Notes under the pieces: generated by a model
Database searches by the model: none
Seen by the model: only the letters and a program-made list of their open reading frames with translations
Told to the model about the DNA's origin: nothing
Assembly (NCBI GenBank): GCA_035547755.1
Contig: DASZUG010000019.1
Location: 1 to 64,000 of the forward strand
DNA length: 64,000 nucleotides
Reading direction: 5' to 3'
From: Mesorhizobium_L sp035547755
GTDB taxonomy: Bacteria; Pseudomonadota; Alphaproteobacteria; Rhizobiales; Rhizobiaceae
Translations under genes and position numbers: made by a program
Shown: positions 1 to 8,357 of the stretch, in pieces
Layout: every line of letters starts with the position of its first letter
How positions within the stretch are numbered: position 1 is the first letter of the stretch

Positions 1-34
1 AGCGGCCGATTTCGTTTTGGTTTGCTGCTTCAAC

Positions 35-562
35 TCACTCGACGGAGTGCAGGGTCATCGATGTGCCTGTTGCGGCGACGTTCAGGCCGATCTGGCCCTG
101 GACGCTGATCGGCTGGAGGTGGACCGAGCCTTCGGTGCCGCCGACCATGACGTTGGCGCCGACGCCGACGCCGGCCGTGGCCTCGGCCGTCACGCCCCTG
201 TAGACGCCGGCGAGCGAGCCGTGATGGTAGCCGGCCGTCGGTGCGAAAACCGCCCATGCGAGCGCGCCACGCGTGGTGAAGCCGACATCGACGCCGAGCT
301 TCTTGAGATAGCCGGTGTAGTGATCCAGCCTGCCGTAGCGCGAGCTCGGATGGAAGACGCAGTCGACTTCCTTGGCGGAACCGAGCAGGTATCCGACGCC
401 GCCGCCGATGTCGCAATGAAGATAGCCGATGCGGACTCCGCCACGCGCGCCTTCATGGACCACGACAGGTGGCTCCTGCCTGACCAGATCGGCGGCATTC
501 GCGATGGTTGCGCCGAGGGGCATCGCTCCTGCAAGAATTGCCGCTGCAAGAATTTTTTTCAT
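35..562 (-). CDS. Secreted DUF992 family protein
   Basis: Encodes 175 residues. The start chosen is the ATG at 562, which is preceded by AAAGGAGAT at good spacing and opens a classical signal peptide (MKKILAAAILAG then a hydrophobic stretch ending ANA-A near residue 23). An upstream in-frame start would put about 32 non-signal residues in front of it. The mature part is rich in Gly, Val and Tyr and carries the pattern G-YLHC-IGGG-GYL and later GV-AEA-AGVGVGAN, as in small periplasmic DUF992 proteins of Hyphomicrobiales. Molecular function is unknown for the family; export to the periplasm is inferred. The gene stands alone and diverges from the amidotransferase gene at 873. Confidence 0.85.
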   Translation of the reverse strand: MKKILAAAILAGAMPLGATIANAADLVRQEPPVVVHEGARGGVRIGYLHCDIGGGVGYLLGSAKEVDCVFHPSSRYGRLDHYTGYLKKLGVDVGFTTRGALAWAVFAPTAGYHHGSLAGVYRGVTAEATAGVGVGANVMVGGTEGSVHLQPISVQGQIGLNVAATGTSMTLHSVE

Positions 563-872
563 GACTATCTCCTTTAAGAACGTCCACCAAGCGCATGGCT
601 CGCAAATATCGAGCCCGCAGCCCGTCGAATGAACGAATTTGGCGGCAAAACGATCCATCTTTCCTTGAATCAGACTCCATCGCGCCGGCCGCTTGTCGAA
701 TTCGGAGTAGCGGGCAAACGCACCGCAAACGATCGAACCTCTTCAACCCGGGATGGATTGTGCTTAATTTTCCAACAGACGCCGCACTGATTCTACATAT
801 CCGCGGGCGAAGTGTTGCCTGGCGAGGCGCCGTGATCGCGCGTAGGGATCAGGGGGCGGGAAGGCTCTGGAC
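563..872. other. Intergenic region, divergent promoters presumed
   Basis: No open frame here looks coding on either strand. It separates the minus-strand DUF992 gene from the plus-strand amidotransferase gene, so promoters for both should lie here. I could not assign convincing -35/-10 boxes or a clear operator. Confidence 0.5.
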
Positions 873-1643
873 ATGAAAAAACCCGTAATCGGCGTGATCG
901 GCAACCGGCATATCGTCGAGAATCGGTTCGCGGTGCAGATGGCCGGGGAAAGAAATCTCGCCGCCGTCGCCGAGGTCGTCCACGGCTTGCCGCTGATCTT
1001 CGCCGCCAGTCCTCTGTTGACCGATATCCCGGCGCTGCTCGACGCGGTTGATGGTGTAATCCTCACGGGCGCGCGGGCGAATGTCCATCCCCGCCTTTTC
1101 CGCATGGAGCCCAGTCCGAAATACGAACCTTATGACGAGAACCGCGATGGGCTGGCGCTGCCGTTGATCGAGGCCTGTGTCGAGCGGGCGGTACCCGTTT
1201 TCGGGATATGCCGCGGTTTCCAGGAAATGAATGTCGCTTTCGGCGGCTCGCTGCATCCGGAGATCCGCGAACTTCCGGGGCGCATGAACCATCGAATGCC
1301 GCGCCTCGAAAATGGGGAAATCCATCCCGATCCGGAGGTGGTCTTCGCCGATCGCCATGATGTCAGGCTGGTGCCCGGCGGCGCCTTCGCCGGCATTTTC
1401 GGCCGCGACACGATCCGCGTGAATTCGCTCCACGGGCAGGGCATCCTCGATCTCGGCGGGAGGGTCGTCGTCGAGGGCATTGCCGAAGACGATACGATCG
1501 AGGCGATCCGTATCCAGGATGCGCCGGGTTTCGCGCTCGGCGTCCAGTGGCATGCGGAATACGATCCCCAGACAAATCCGGTCAACCGTGCGCTGTTCGA
1601 GGCCTTCAGCGAGGCGGTGAGGGTGCATCAGAGACGGCCCTAG
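873..1643 (+). CDS. Peptidase C26 / gamma-glutamyl hydrolase-like class-I glutamine amidotransferase
   Basis: Encodes 256 residues with the class-I glutamine amidotransferase fold. The nucleophile is Cys113 in FGICRGFQEMN and the His/Glu partners are H227 and E229 in VQWHAEYDP. The fold is full length from the first strand (PVIGVIGN) to the C-terminal helix. The nearest known families are PuuD-type gamma-glutamyl-GABA hydrolases and other peptidase C26 enzymes, which hydrolyse gamma-glutamyl amide bonds in polyamine or glutamine breakdown. The real substrate cannot be told from sequence, and no polyamine genes are adjacent. Cytoplasmic, no signal peptide. Confidence 0.85.
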   Translation: MKKPVIGVIGNRHIVENRFAVQMAGERNLAAVAEVVHGLPLIFAASPLLTDIPALLDAVDGVILTGARANVHPRLFRMEPSPKYEPYDENRDGLALPLIEACVERAVPVFGICRGFQEMNVAFGGSLHPEIRELPGRMNHRMPRLENGEIHPDPEVVFADRHDVRLVPGGAFAGIFGRDTIRVNSLHGQGILDLGGRVVVEGIAEDDTIEAIRIQDAPGFALGVQWHAEYDPQTNPVNRALFEAFSEAVRVHQRRP

Positions 1644-1866
1644 CCGTCACGTTGTCGCCGGCGCGTTCGCTTTCCATCATTCGTCCCGTCCACGTGCTTG
1701 CCGCACCAAGGCCGCCGCGCGGTGAACTATGGCCTGTCGATTCGATGGCCTCCATTCCTGTCTCTCACGGAAAGCCCAACCAATTGGCCCGCGAATTGCC
1801 AGTTCCAGGGCAAGTACGGGAAATCCTGGCGGAGATGTCCCGGCCTGAAACAGGAGGCGGTCCGGA

Positions 1867-3090
1867 ATGGCACAGGCGGCGATCGGAGCGGGAGAGAAGA
1901 GGGCGGTTAGCCGCTCGACGGCAAAGGTCGGGGAGCGGTACGAAGTCCTCGATTCCTGGCGCGGCATCTGCGCGCTTCTCGTCGCGCTGTTTCATTTTCC
2001 GGTCCAGAACGGCTTCTCCGACAGCGCGTTCCTGCGCTCCTCCTATCTCTTCGTCGATTTCTTCTTCGTGCTTTCCGGCTTCGTCATCGCCAATGGCTAC
2101 GGCAAGCGCCTGGGAGACGGCAAATCGGCCGCGCGGTTCGTTTTCGTGCGCTTCGGCAGGCTCTACCCGCTGCATATCTTCATGCTTGGCGCCTTTGTCG
2201 GCTTCGAATTGCTACGGTTGGCGGTGCCGCAATTGCGCAACGGAGGCGTTGCGCCCTTCGCCGGCGCGGACAATCTCGCGAGCCTCGTTGAGAATATCTT
2301 TCTCATCCACGGCCTCGGTTTCGCGCATGGCTTGAGCTGGAACAGTCCGAGCTGGAGCATCTCGACGGAATTTTTCGCCTATATGAGTTTCGCTCTCGTC
2401 ATGCTGGCGTTCGGCGCGCGCGCCTGGTTGGTGCTTCTTGCGCCTGTTGTGCTCGGCCCCATCGTGCTCTTGAAATTTTCACCGCATTACATGGACGCGA
2501 CCTGGGACTATGGTTTCGTCCGGTGCCTCTACGGATTTTCGCTCGGCGTGCTTCTCTGCTGGTCGCAAGGCAAGGCCATTGCGGGCGAAAGGCTGAGATT
2601 CGCCAGGGTTGAGCACGATCCAGCCGGCCGGGCTGCATGGACGATCACCGAAGTCGCCACGCTCGTCGCGCTTTTTGCATTCGTGAGCAGGGGTGGCGAC
2701 GGCGCCATGGGCATTGCGGCGCCATTCGTTTTCGCCTTCGCCATCAATGTCTTCGCGCATGAGCGGGGGCTGGTCAGCGATCTTCTCAAACAGAAGCCGT
2801 TTCTGTGGCTTGGGGCGCTCTCCTATTCGATCTACCTGACCCACATCTTCGTGCAGTCGCGCATGATCAATGCCGGGGGGCTTTTTGATCGCGTGTTCCA
2901 CATCTCGCTCATCGGCCCGATGCGTTTCCACGGCGATACCGTGATCGGCTTCGCTTCACGGAACTTGGCCATCGGCTGCGCCATCACGGCAGTCATGGTC
3001 TGCTTCACGCTTATGGCCTCCTGGTTCACCTGGCGTTTCATCGAAATGCCGTCACTTGCCCGGTTCAGGGGCGTCGCAAAGCGCCTTTAA
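1867..3090 (+). CDS. Acyltransferase family 3 membrane protein (OafA/YrhL-like)
   Basis: Encodes 407 residues with about ten hydrophobic segments. The N-terminal signature LDSWRGICALLVALFHF carries the Arg32 and His43 typical of acyltransferase-3 enzymes, and FVRFGRLYPLH supplies the second conserved Arg/His cluster. Members sit in the inner membrane and move acyl groups from the cytoplasm onto sugars of O-antigen, exopolysaccharide or other envelope glycans; the acceptor here is unknown. The ATG at 1867 is preceded by AGGAGG. No glycan genes are adjacent, so it looks like an orphan decorating enzyme. A hairpin just after the stop may end the transcript. Confidence 0.88.
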   Translation: MAQAAIGAGEKRAVSRSTAKVGERYEVLDSWRGICALLVALFHFPVQNGFSDSAFLRSSYLFVDFFFVLSGFVIANGYGKRLGDGKSAARFVFVRFGRLYPLHIFMLGAFVGFELLRLAVPQLRNGGVAPFAGADNLASLVENIFLIHGLGFAHGLSWNSPSWSISTEFFAYMSFALVMLAFGARAWLVLLAPVVLGPIVLLKFSPHYMDATWDYGFVRCLYGFSLGVLLCWSQGKAIAGERLRFARVEHDPAGRAAWTITEVATLVALFAFVSRGGDGAMGIAAPFVFAFAINVFAHERGLVSDLLKQKPFLWLGALSYSIYLTHIFVQSRMINAGGLFDRVFHISLIGPMRFHGDTVIGFASRNLAIGCAITAVMVCFTLMASWFTWRFIEMPSLARFRGVAKRL

Positions 3091-3120
3091 AAGGCAGCTG
3101 CGGCGGGGTGCCGGGCAAGA

Positions 3121-3152
3121 GAAGCCCGCGAAGAGCAATCTTCGCGGGCTTC
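3121..3152 (+). terminator. Hairpin after acyltransferase gene
   Basis: A 14-bp perfect stem (GAAGCCCGCGAAGA and its complement) closes a GCAA tetraloop. The following run (GCATTTCC) is only weakly T-rich, so it could be an imperfect intrinsic terminator or an mRNA 3' stabiliser. Confidence 0.6.
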
Positions 3153-3193
3153 GCATTTCCACGATGATTAAGCGCTGCAAATCCGCGCAACAA

Positions 3194-3218
3194 AAAAGGC
3201 CGCGCGAGGCGGCCTTTT
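3194..3218 (-). terminator. Intrinsic terminator of rplM-rpsI
   Basis: Stem AAAAGGCCGC/GCGGCCTTTT with a 5-nt loop lies 19 bp past the rpsI stop. On the minus strand the stem runs into a T-run (TTTTTTG), the normal form of a rho-independent terminator. Confidence 0.85.
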
Positions 3219-3236
3219 GGAATGGGATGGAAGCGA

Positions 3237-3719
3237 TCAGCGCTTCGAGAACTGGAAGCTGCGGCGGGCCTTCGCCTTGCCGTACTTCTTGCGCTCCACG
3301 GTGCGGCTGTCGCGGGTGAGGAAGCCGCCCTTCTTGAGCACGGCGCGCAGGCTGGGCTCGTAATAGGTCAGCGCCTTGGAGATGCCGTGACGCACCGCGC
3401 CGGCCTGGCCGGAGAGACCGCCGCCGGCGACCGTCGCGACGATGTCATACTGGCCGTCGCGGTTCGTCGCCAGGATCGGCTGCTTCAGGATCATCTGCAG
3501 GACAGGACGCGCGAAATAGCTCGCAAATTCCTTGTCGTTGACAATGATCTTGCCAGAGCCGGGCTTCACCCAGACGCGTGCGATCGCGTCCTTGCGCTTG
3601 CCGGTGGCATAGGCGCGGCCCGACTTGTCGAGCTTCTGCTCATGCACCGGAGCGGCCGCCGCTTCCGATGTGACGCCCGTGGCATTGCCAAGTTCTTGCA
3701 GGGAGGAAAGTTCAGCCAT
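3237..3719 (-). CDS. rpsI: 30S ribosomal protein S9
   Basis: Encodes 160 residues. The S9 core is plain: YATGKRKDAIARVWVKPGSG, then the GGGLSGQAGAVRHGISKAL region, and the invariant basic C-terminal tail ending FSKR, which reaches towards the P-site tRNA. The N-terminus has the short extra segment usual in Alphaproteobacteria. The start codon overlaps the rplM stop by one base (TGATG), so the two are translationally coupled in the normal rplM-rpsI operon. A terminator follows at 3194-3218. Confidence 0.98.
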   Translation of the reverse strand: MAELSSLQELGNATGVTSEAAAAPVHEQKLDKSGRAYATGKRKDAIARVWVKPGSGKIIVNDKEFASYFARPVLQMILKQPILATNRDGQYDIVATVAGGGLSGQAGAVRHGISKALTYYEPSLRAVLKKGGFLTRDSRTVERKKYGKAKARRSFQFSKR

Positions 3720-4183
3720 CAGGCAGCCCTCTTGTTCTTCTTGTTGAGCGCGGCGACGTCGAGCTTCTCAGGCTGCTGGGCCTCATGAGGATGCTCGGCG
3801 CCGGCATAGACGCGCAAATTCTTCATCTGGCGGCGGCCAAGCGGCCCGCGCGGGATCATGCGCTCCACCGCCTTTTCGATCACGCGCTCCGGAAAACGGC
3901 CCTCGAGCAGGGCGCGCGCGGTGCGCTCCTTGATGCCGCCGGAATGACCGGTGTGCCAGTAATACATCTTGTCGGTGTATTTCTTGCCGGTGAAGGCGAC
4001 CTTTTCGGCGTTGATGATAATGACATTGTCGCCGTCATCGACATGCGGGGTGAAGGTCGGCTTGTGCTTGCCGCGCAGGCGGTTGGCGACGATGGAAGCG
4101 AGGCGGCCGACGACGAGACCTTCGGCGTCGATCAAAACCCACTTCTTCGTCACTTCCGCAGGCTTCTGCGAGAAGGTTTTCAT
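3719..4183 (-). CDS. rplM: 50S ribosomal protein L13
   Basis: Encodes 154 residues from the ATG at 4183 (MKTFSQKPAEVTKKWVLIDA), the standard L13 N-terminus; a longer frame upstream is non-coding leader. Conserved L13 blocks are visible: VGRLASIVANRLRGKH, the GDNVIIINAEKVAFTGKK strand, and the MIPRGPLGRRQMKNLRVYAG block. First gene of the rplM-rpsI operon; its promoter lies in 4184-4417. Confidence 0.98.
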   Translation of the reverse strand: MKTFSQKPAEVTKKWVLIDAEGLVVGRLASIVANRLRGKHKPTFTPHVDDGDNVIIINAEKVAFTGKKYTDKMYYWHTGHSGGIKERTARALLEGRFPERVIEKAVERMIPRGPLGRRQMKNLRVYAGAEHPHEAQQPEKLDVAALNKKNKRAA

Positions 4184-4417
4184 GGACTTTTCTTTCGGTT
4201 CGGACCTCATGTGCCGCCATCGGGCGGACGAGAGGCTTTTCTTGTTGCTTCGATTGCGGCCTTTCACGGCCCCAATACCAAACGGCGGCCCTGAGGCCGC
4301 TGTTTCGCGCTGGCTTATAGAAGAGGCTGCAAGGGTCGTCAAGCGCACAAAATAGCATGCGATCGGAAAATACGCATAAAATTCAACGATCTATAAAAGA
4401 GGTATTATTTTACCCCA

Positions 4418-4879
4418 CTATTTCCGCGGTTTCGGCGGGATCGAATAGGTGCCCGACGCCTGCGCCACCAGTTCTCCGCTTACCCCCGCGATGATGTCGC
4501 AATCGAAGACCATCAGATTGCGGCCGAGCTTGAGGATACGGCATTGGCCGTCGACCGGCCCGGCTCCGGCCTTACGCATGAAATTGATGGTGAGGCTCGT
4601 CGTGACCGACAGCGCATCCGGACCGGCATGGGAGAGCACGCAGGCGTAACCGCCTATATCGGCGAGCGTGAAGAGAGAGGGACCTGAAACGGTGTTGCCC
4701 GGCCGCAAATGCCTCTCTCCGGCGTCGAGCCTGACGACGCAGCCGCCGGGATGCACTTCAACGACGGAATAATCGGCGCCGTGCCTGTTCAGTTGCGGGA
4801 AGGCATCCGTCATCAGGGCGTTGACCTCATCGGCCGTCATGACGGGCTTCAAAGTCGCATCGCCCGGTCTGGTGTCCAT
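4418..4879 (-). CDS. PaaI-family hotdog-fold acyl-CoA thioesterase
   Basis: Encodes 153 residues. I start it at the ATG at 4879, which has GAGGGAAA in front; the open frame extends far upstream only because it runs antisense through the next gene. Hotdog-fold features are seen: RPGNTVSGPSLFTLADIGGYACVLSH, where the Asp of the hotdog helix and the preceding Gly-Pro motif fit PaaI thioesterases, then SVTTSLTINFMRKA. Such enzymes hydrolyse acyl-CoA esters; substrate unknown. It is divergent from the enoyl-CoA hydratase gene 109 bp away, which suggests a shared role in CoA-ester metabolism. Confidence 0.85.
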   Translation of the reverse strand: MDTRPGDATLKPVMTADEVNALMTDAFPQLNRHGADYSVVEVHPGGCVVRLDAGERHLRPGNTVSGPSLFTLADIGGYACVLSHAGPDALSVTTSLTINFMRKAGAGPVDGQCRILKLGRNLMVFDCDIIAGVSGELVAQASGTYSIPPKPRK

Positions 4880-4988
4880 CCGCTTTCCCTCGCTTCTGCC
4901 GCATGTAACAATTGCCGGTTCGAGGCTGTTCTTCAAGCCGGCCTGTGCTACCTCTTTGCAAGACGAACCGACCGTACTGGAGAAGCCC

Positions 4989-5810
4989 ATGCCGGAAGCG
5001 CTCGCAACCCGGACCGAGACGGATTTCCTGCCTGTAACAACCGAAATCGCCAATGGGATAGCGCGTATCACGCTTGCCAAACCGCCGGCAAATCCGCTTT
5101 CGCTGGCGACCATGCAGGCGCTGACCGACGCGCTGGAGGCGGCGCGGACCGATGCTTCCGCGCGGGTCATCGTCATCGGCCACGAGGGAAAAGTCTTTTC
5201 CGCCGGCCATGACTTGAAGGAGATCACGGCGCATCGCGGCGACGCCGACCGGGGCAGGGCCTTCTTCAAGCAGACGATGGAACTCTGCGCGCGGCTGATG
5301 CAGGCGGTAGTTCGCCATCCGAAGCCGGTGATCGCGGAAGTGAATGGCGTGGCGACGGCGGCAGGCTGCCAATTGGTCGCTTCCTGCGACCTCGCGGTCG
5401 CGGCCGACCATTCGCGCTTCGCCACGCCGGGCGTGAATATCGGCCTGTTCTGCTCGACGCCGATGGTGGCGCTGTCGCGCAACGTCTCGCGCAAGCACGC
5501 GATGGAAATGCTCCTGACCGGCGAGATGATCGACGCGCAACGCGCTTTTGAAATCGGTCTCGTCAACCGCGCCGTGCCACCCGAGCAATTGGGAGCGACG
5601 GTGAGGAAATTGGCGGAAACGATTGCCTCCAAATCGCCCTTGACGCTGAAGACCGGGAAGGAGGCCTTCTACCGCCAGGCCGAACTCGGGCTGGCCGAGG
5701 CTTACGACTACACCGTCCGCGTCATGGTCGAGAACATGATGGCGCGCGACGCGGAGGAAGGCATCGGCGCCTTCATCGAAAAGCGCGAACCGCATTGGAG
5801 GGGCGAGTAA
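4989..5810 (+). CDS. Enoyl-CoA hydratase/isomerase family, ECHDC3-type
   Basis: Encodes 273 residues from the ATG at 4989. Crotonase-fold blocks are present: the first oxyanion-hole segment GKVFSAGHDLKEI and the second GVATAAGCQLVASCDLAVAA. The active-site stretch FATPGVNIGLFCSTPMVAL and the ending EGIGAFIEKREPHW match my memory of the ECHDC3 subgroup rather than true FadB-type hydratases. In this subgroup the usual second catalytic Glu position is not acidic (PGVNIGLF instead of P-E-), so hydratase activity is doubtful and another acyl-CoA reaction is possible. The stop is 2 bp before the GTG of the VOC gene, indicating an operon. Confidence 0.88.
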   Translation: MPEALATRTETDFLPVTTEIANGIARITLAKPPANPLSLATMQALTDALEAARTDASARVIVIGHEGKVFSAGHDLKEITAHRGDADRGRAFFKQTMELCARLMQAVVRHPKPVIAEVNGVATAAGCQLVASCDLAVAADHSRFATPGVNIGLFCSTPMVALSRNVSRKHAMEMLLTGEMIDAQRAFEIGLVNRAVPPEQLGATVRKLAETIASKSPLTLKTGKEAFYRQAELGLAEAYDYTVRVMVENMMARDAEEGIGAFIEKREPHWRGE

Positions 5811-5812
5811 CG

Positions 5813-6235
5813 GTGGAGCCGCGCATCTCGATCGTCACCATCGCCTGCCGCGATCTCGACCGCGCCGCGAGTTTCTACGAGGCGATGGGCCTGAAGCGGC
5901 ATCCGGGCATCACGGACGGAGTGGCATTTTTCCAGATGGGCGGCGCTATCCTCTCGCTTTTTCCGAGGAAGGAAGCTGAAGCCGATTCCGGCGTGACCTT
6001 CGGGGCCGAGCCGTCCGCGGTCTATCTGGCTTACAACACACGCAGCGAAGCGGAAGTGGGCGCGGTCCTGTCACAAGCCGAGGCGGCCGGCGGCAAGATC
6101 GTCAAGCCGGCCCAAAGAGCCTTCTGGGGCGGTTGGTACGGCTATTTCGCCGATGTGGACGGCAATCTCTGGGAAGTCGCGCATAATCCGGACTTCCCGC
6201 TCGACGGCGAAGGCCGTATAGCGCTTCCGAAATGA
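5813..6235 (+). CDS. VOC superfamily (glyoxalase/bleomycin resistance-like) protein
   Basis: Encodes 140 residues. A GTG start at 5813 is chosen: it lies 2 bp after the upstream stop and has GGAGGGGCGAG in front. The upstream TTG at 5795 is inside the previous gene. The protein begins with the VOC strand ISIVTIACRDLDRAASFYEAMG and ends with GYFADVDGNLWEVAHNPDF, where the Glu of WEVA is the usual metal ligand of the second beta-alpha module. VOC proteins are metal-dependent lyases, dioxygenases or drug-binding proteins; the specific reaction is not recognisable. Co-transcribed with the ECHDC3-type gene and probably the CoA-binding gene. Confidence 0.85.
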   Translation: MEPRISIVTIACRDLDRAASFYEAMGLKRHPGITDGVAFFQMGGAILSLFPRKEAEADSGVTFGAEPSAVYLAYNTRSEAEVGAVLSQAEAAGGKIVKPAQRAFWGGWYGYFADVDGNLWEVAHNPDFPLDGEGRIALPK

Positions 6236-6245
6236 CTAGCCTCCG

Positions 6246-6770
6246 ATGAACCACGATTCCTACGACCAATCCTACATTTCCGGCATATTGAATTCGGTGA
6301 AGACGATCGCCATCATCGGCGCTTCGGCGAACGATGTCAGGCCAAGCTTCTTCGTCACGAAATATCTGATCGACAAGGGCTATACCGTCTATCCGATCAA
6401 TCCGGGGCAGGCGGGCAAGGAGATCGCCGGGCGAAAGGCGTATGCGCGCCTTGCCGACGTGCCAGAGCCGATCGACATGGTCGATATCTTCCGGGCGTCG
6501 GCGCAGGTGCCGCCGATCGTTGATGAGGCCCTGGCGTTGAAGCCGCTGCCGAAAGTGATCTGGATGCAGCTTACCGTGCGCAATGACGAGGCGGCGGCAA
6601 AGGCGGAAGCGGCCGGCATCAAGGTCGTGATGAACCGCTGCCCGAAGATCGAATATGGCCGGCTTTCGGGAGAGATCGGTTGGAACGGCGTCTCTTCGGG
6701 CGTCATCTCGTCCAAAAAGCCCGTGATGAGACAAGGCTTTCAGAGTTTCGGCATCCGCCGGATGGAATAA
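6246..6770 (+). CDS. CoA-binding domain protein (YccU-like)
   Basis: Encodes 174 residues forming a single Rossmann-like CoA_binding domain: KTIAIIGASANDVRPSFFVTKYL near residues 19-41, YPINPG, then VDIFR and VVMNRCPKIEYGRL. The family binds CoA in vitro, but its physiological role is unsettled. In many proteobacteria this gene sits directly in front of the O-acetylhomoserine sulfhydrylase gene, and it does so here, 170 bp upstream; a link with sulfur amino-acid or CoA-thiol metabolism is inferred. Starts 10 bp after the VOC gene. Confidence 0.88.
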   Translation: MNHDSYDQSYISGILNSVKTIAIIGASANDVRPSFFVTKYLIDKGYTVYPINPGQAGKEIAGRKAYARLADVPEPIDMVDIFRASAQVPPIVDEALALKPLPKVIWMQLTVRNDEAAAKAEAAGIKVVMNRCPKIEYGRLSGEIGWNGVSSGVISSKKPVMRQGFQSFGIRRME

Positions 6771-6773
6771 AAG

Positions 6774-6925
6774 TGGTGAATGGTGAATGGTGAATGGTGA
6801 ATGGAAAAAAATCACTCGCAGGCCCGCCTGAACCGCGATCGAATTGCTTGCAAAGCATGATGGCCCGTTAGACCCTGCCATTCACCACCATTCACCATTC
6901 ACCATTCACCATTCACCATTCACCA
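6774..6925. repeat. Paired complementary 7-bp tandem repeat arrays
   Basis: The left array is four perfect copies of TGGTGAA plus TGG (6774-6804). The right array is one copy of TTCACCA at 6881-6887, then five contiguous copies at 6891-6925. The two units are reverse complements, so 6774-6804 can pair perfectly over 31 bp with 6888-6918, or shifted by one unit with 6895-6925. The enclosed loop is about 83 nt. The right arm ends exactly against the AAAGGAGGA ribosome binding site of the next gene. Copy number is likely to vary by slippage. Confidence 0.9.
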
Positions 6926-6939
6926 AAGGAGGACAGTCC

Positions 6940-8220
6940 ATGACACGCGCGCCCGGTTTCAACACGCTTGCCATCCATGCGGGAGCAAAACCCGATCCTG
7001 CGACTGGCGCACGCGCCACGCCGATCTATCAGACCACGTCCTTCGTCTTCGACAATGCGGACCATGCCGCTTCGCTTTTCGGCCTGAAGGCGTTCGGCAA
7101 TATCTATACGCGCATCATGAATCCGACCCAGGCGGTGCTGGAAGAACGGCTGGCGGCGCTCGAAGGCGGCACGGCCGCGCTCGCCACGTCCTCTGGGCAG
7201 GCCGCGCATCTCATCGTCTTCCATACGCTCCTCAAGACCGGCGATAATTTCGTCGCGGCGCGCAAGCTTTATGGCGGCACGATCAACCAGTTCGGCCAAG
7301 CTTTCCAGAATTTCGGCTGGGACGTGCGCTGGGCCGATGTGGATGACCCGGAAAGCTTCGACAGGCTGATCGACGACAAGACCAAGGCGCTTCATATCGA
7401 GAGCCTTGCCAATCCGGGTGGGCAGTTCGTCGATATCGAGAAGATCGCGGCCATAGCGCGCAAGCACGGCCTGCCGCTCATCGTCGACAATACGCTTGCC
7501 AGTCCCTACCTCGTGCGGCCGATCGAGCACGGCGCAGATATCGTCGTTCACTCGCTGACCAAGTTCATCGGCGGTCACGGCAATTCCATCGGCGGCATCA
7601 TCGTCGACGGCGGCACCTTCGACTGGTCGAAATCCGGCAAGTACCCGATGCTGTCGGAGCCGCGCGCCGATTATGGCGGCATGGTGCTGCACGAAACCTT
7701 CGGCAATTTCGCCTTCGCCATCGCCGCGCGCGTGCTCGGCCTGCGCGACCTCGGCCCGGCTATCTCGCCCTTCAACGCCTTTTTGATCCTCAACGGTTCG
7801 GAGACGCTGCCGCTTCGCATGCAGCGCCATTGCGACAACGCTCTGGCCGTCGCGAAATGGCTGAAAGGACACGAAAAGGTCGCGTGGGTTTCCTATCCCG
7901 GCCTTCCCGAAGATCCCAATCACGCGCTGCAACAGAAATATTCGCCGAAAGGGGCGGGCGCCGTCTTCACCTTCGGCCTCAAGGGCGGTTTCGAGGCGGG
8001 CGTCAAGTTCGTCGAGGGGCTGGAAATGGTCTCGCATCTCGCCAATATCGGCGACACGCGCTCGCTCGTCATCCATCCCGCCTCGACGACGCATCGCCAG
8101 CTTTCCGACGAGCAGAAGATCGCCGCCGGCGCCGGTCCGGACGTGGTGCGGCTTTCGATCGGCATCGAGGACGTCGCCGACATCATCGCCGATCTCGAAC
8201 AGGCGCTGAAGAAGGCCTGA
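6940..8220 (+). CDS. metY: O-acetylhomoserine aminocarboxypropyltransferase (sulfhydrylase)
   Basis: Encodes 426 residues from the ATG at 6940, preceded by AAAGGAGGA; an in-frame longer start would translate the repeat array. A Cys/Met-metabolism PLP enzyme: the PLP lysine is K208 in HSLTKFIGGHGNS, with the SSGQAAH phosphate-binding loop near residue 85 and NPT-ILEERLAALEGG upstream. The length and the FIGGHG form fit O-acetylhomoserine sulfhydrylase, making homocysteine from O-acetylhomoserine and sulfide, rather than the shorter MetZ/MetB. Cytosolic. The repeat arrays before it may affect transcription or initiation. Confidence 0.9.
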   Translation: MTRAPGFNTLAIHAGAKPDPATGARATPIYQTTSFVFDNADHAASLFGLKAFGNIYTRIMNPTQAVLEERLAALEGGTAALATSSGQAAHLIVFHTLLKTGDNFVAARKLYGGTINQFGQAFQNFGWDVRWADVDDPESFDRLIDDKTKALHIESLANPGGQFVDIEKIAAIARKHGLPLIVDNTLASPYLVRPIEHGADIVVHSLTKFIGGHGNSIGGIIVDGGTFDWSKSGKYPMLSEPRADYGGMVLHETFGNFAFAIAARVLGLRDLGPAISPFNAFLILNGSETLPLRMQRHCDNALAVAKWLKGHEKVAWVSYPGLPEDPNHALQQKYSPKGAGAVFTFGLKGGFEAGVKFVEGLEMVSHLANIGDTRSLVIHPASTTHRQLSDEQKIAAGAGPDVVRLSIGIEDVADIIADLEQALKKA

Positions 8221-8357
8221 TGAGTCCACGCGAAGTCGTTTGAGGAAGCTTAATCTGGCGTATTTACATTGCCCACACGTTGCCCTATTTCATCGTCATA
8301 ACTTACCCACCGTCCTTTCCGAAGGCGTAATCTGTTGCGGTGGAATGGAGTTGTCCG

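Noticed and set aside
6841..6880. Possible SAM-II riboswitch before metY
   Set aside because: GCTTGCA and CGTTA at 6846-6870 recall parts of the SAM-II consensus, but I could not fold the pseudoknot or find the GCTAAA element near the ribosome binding site.
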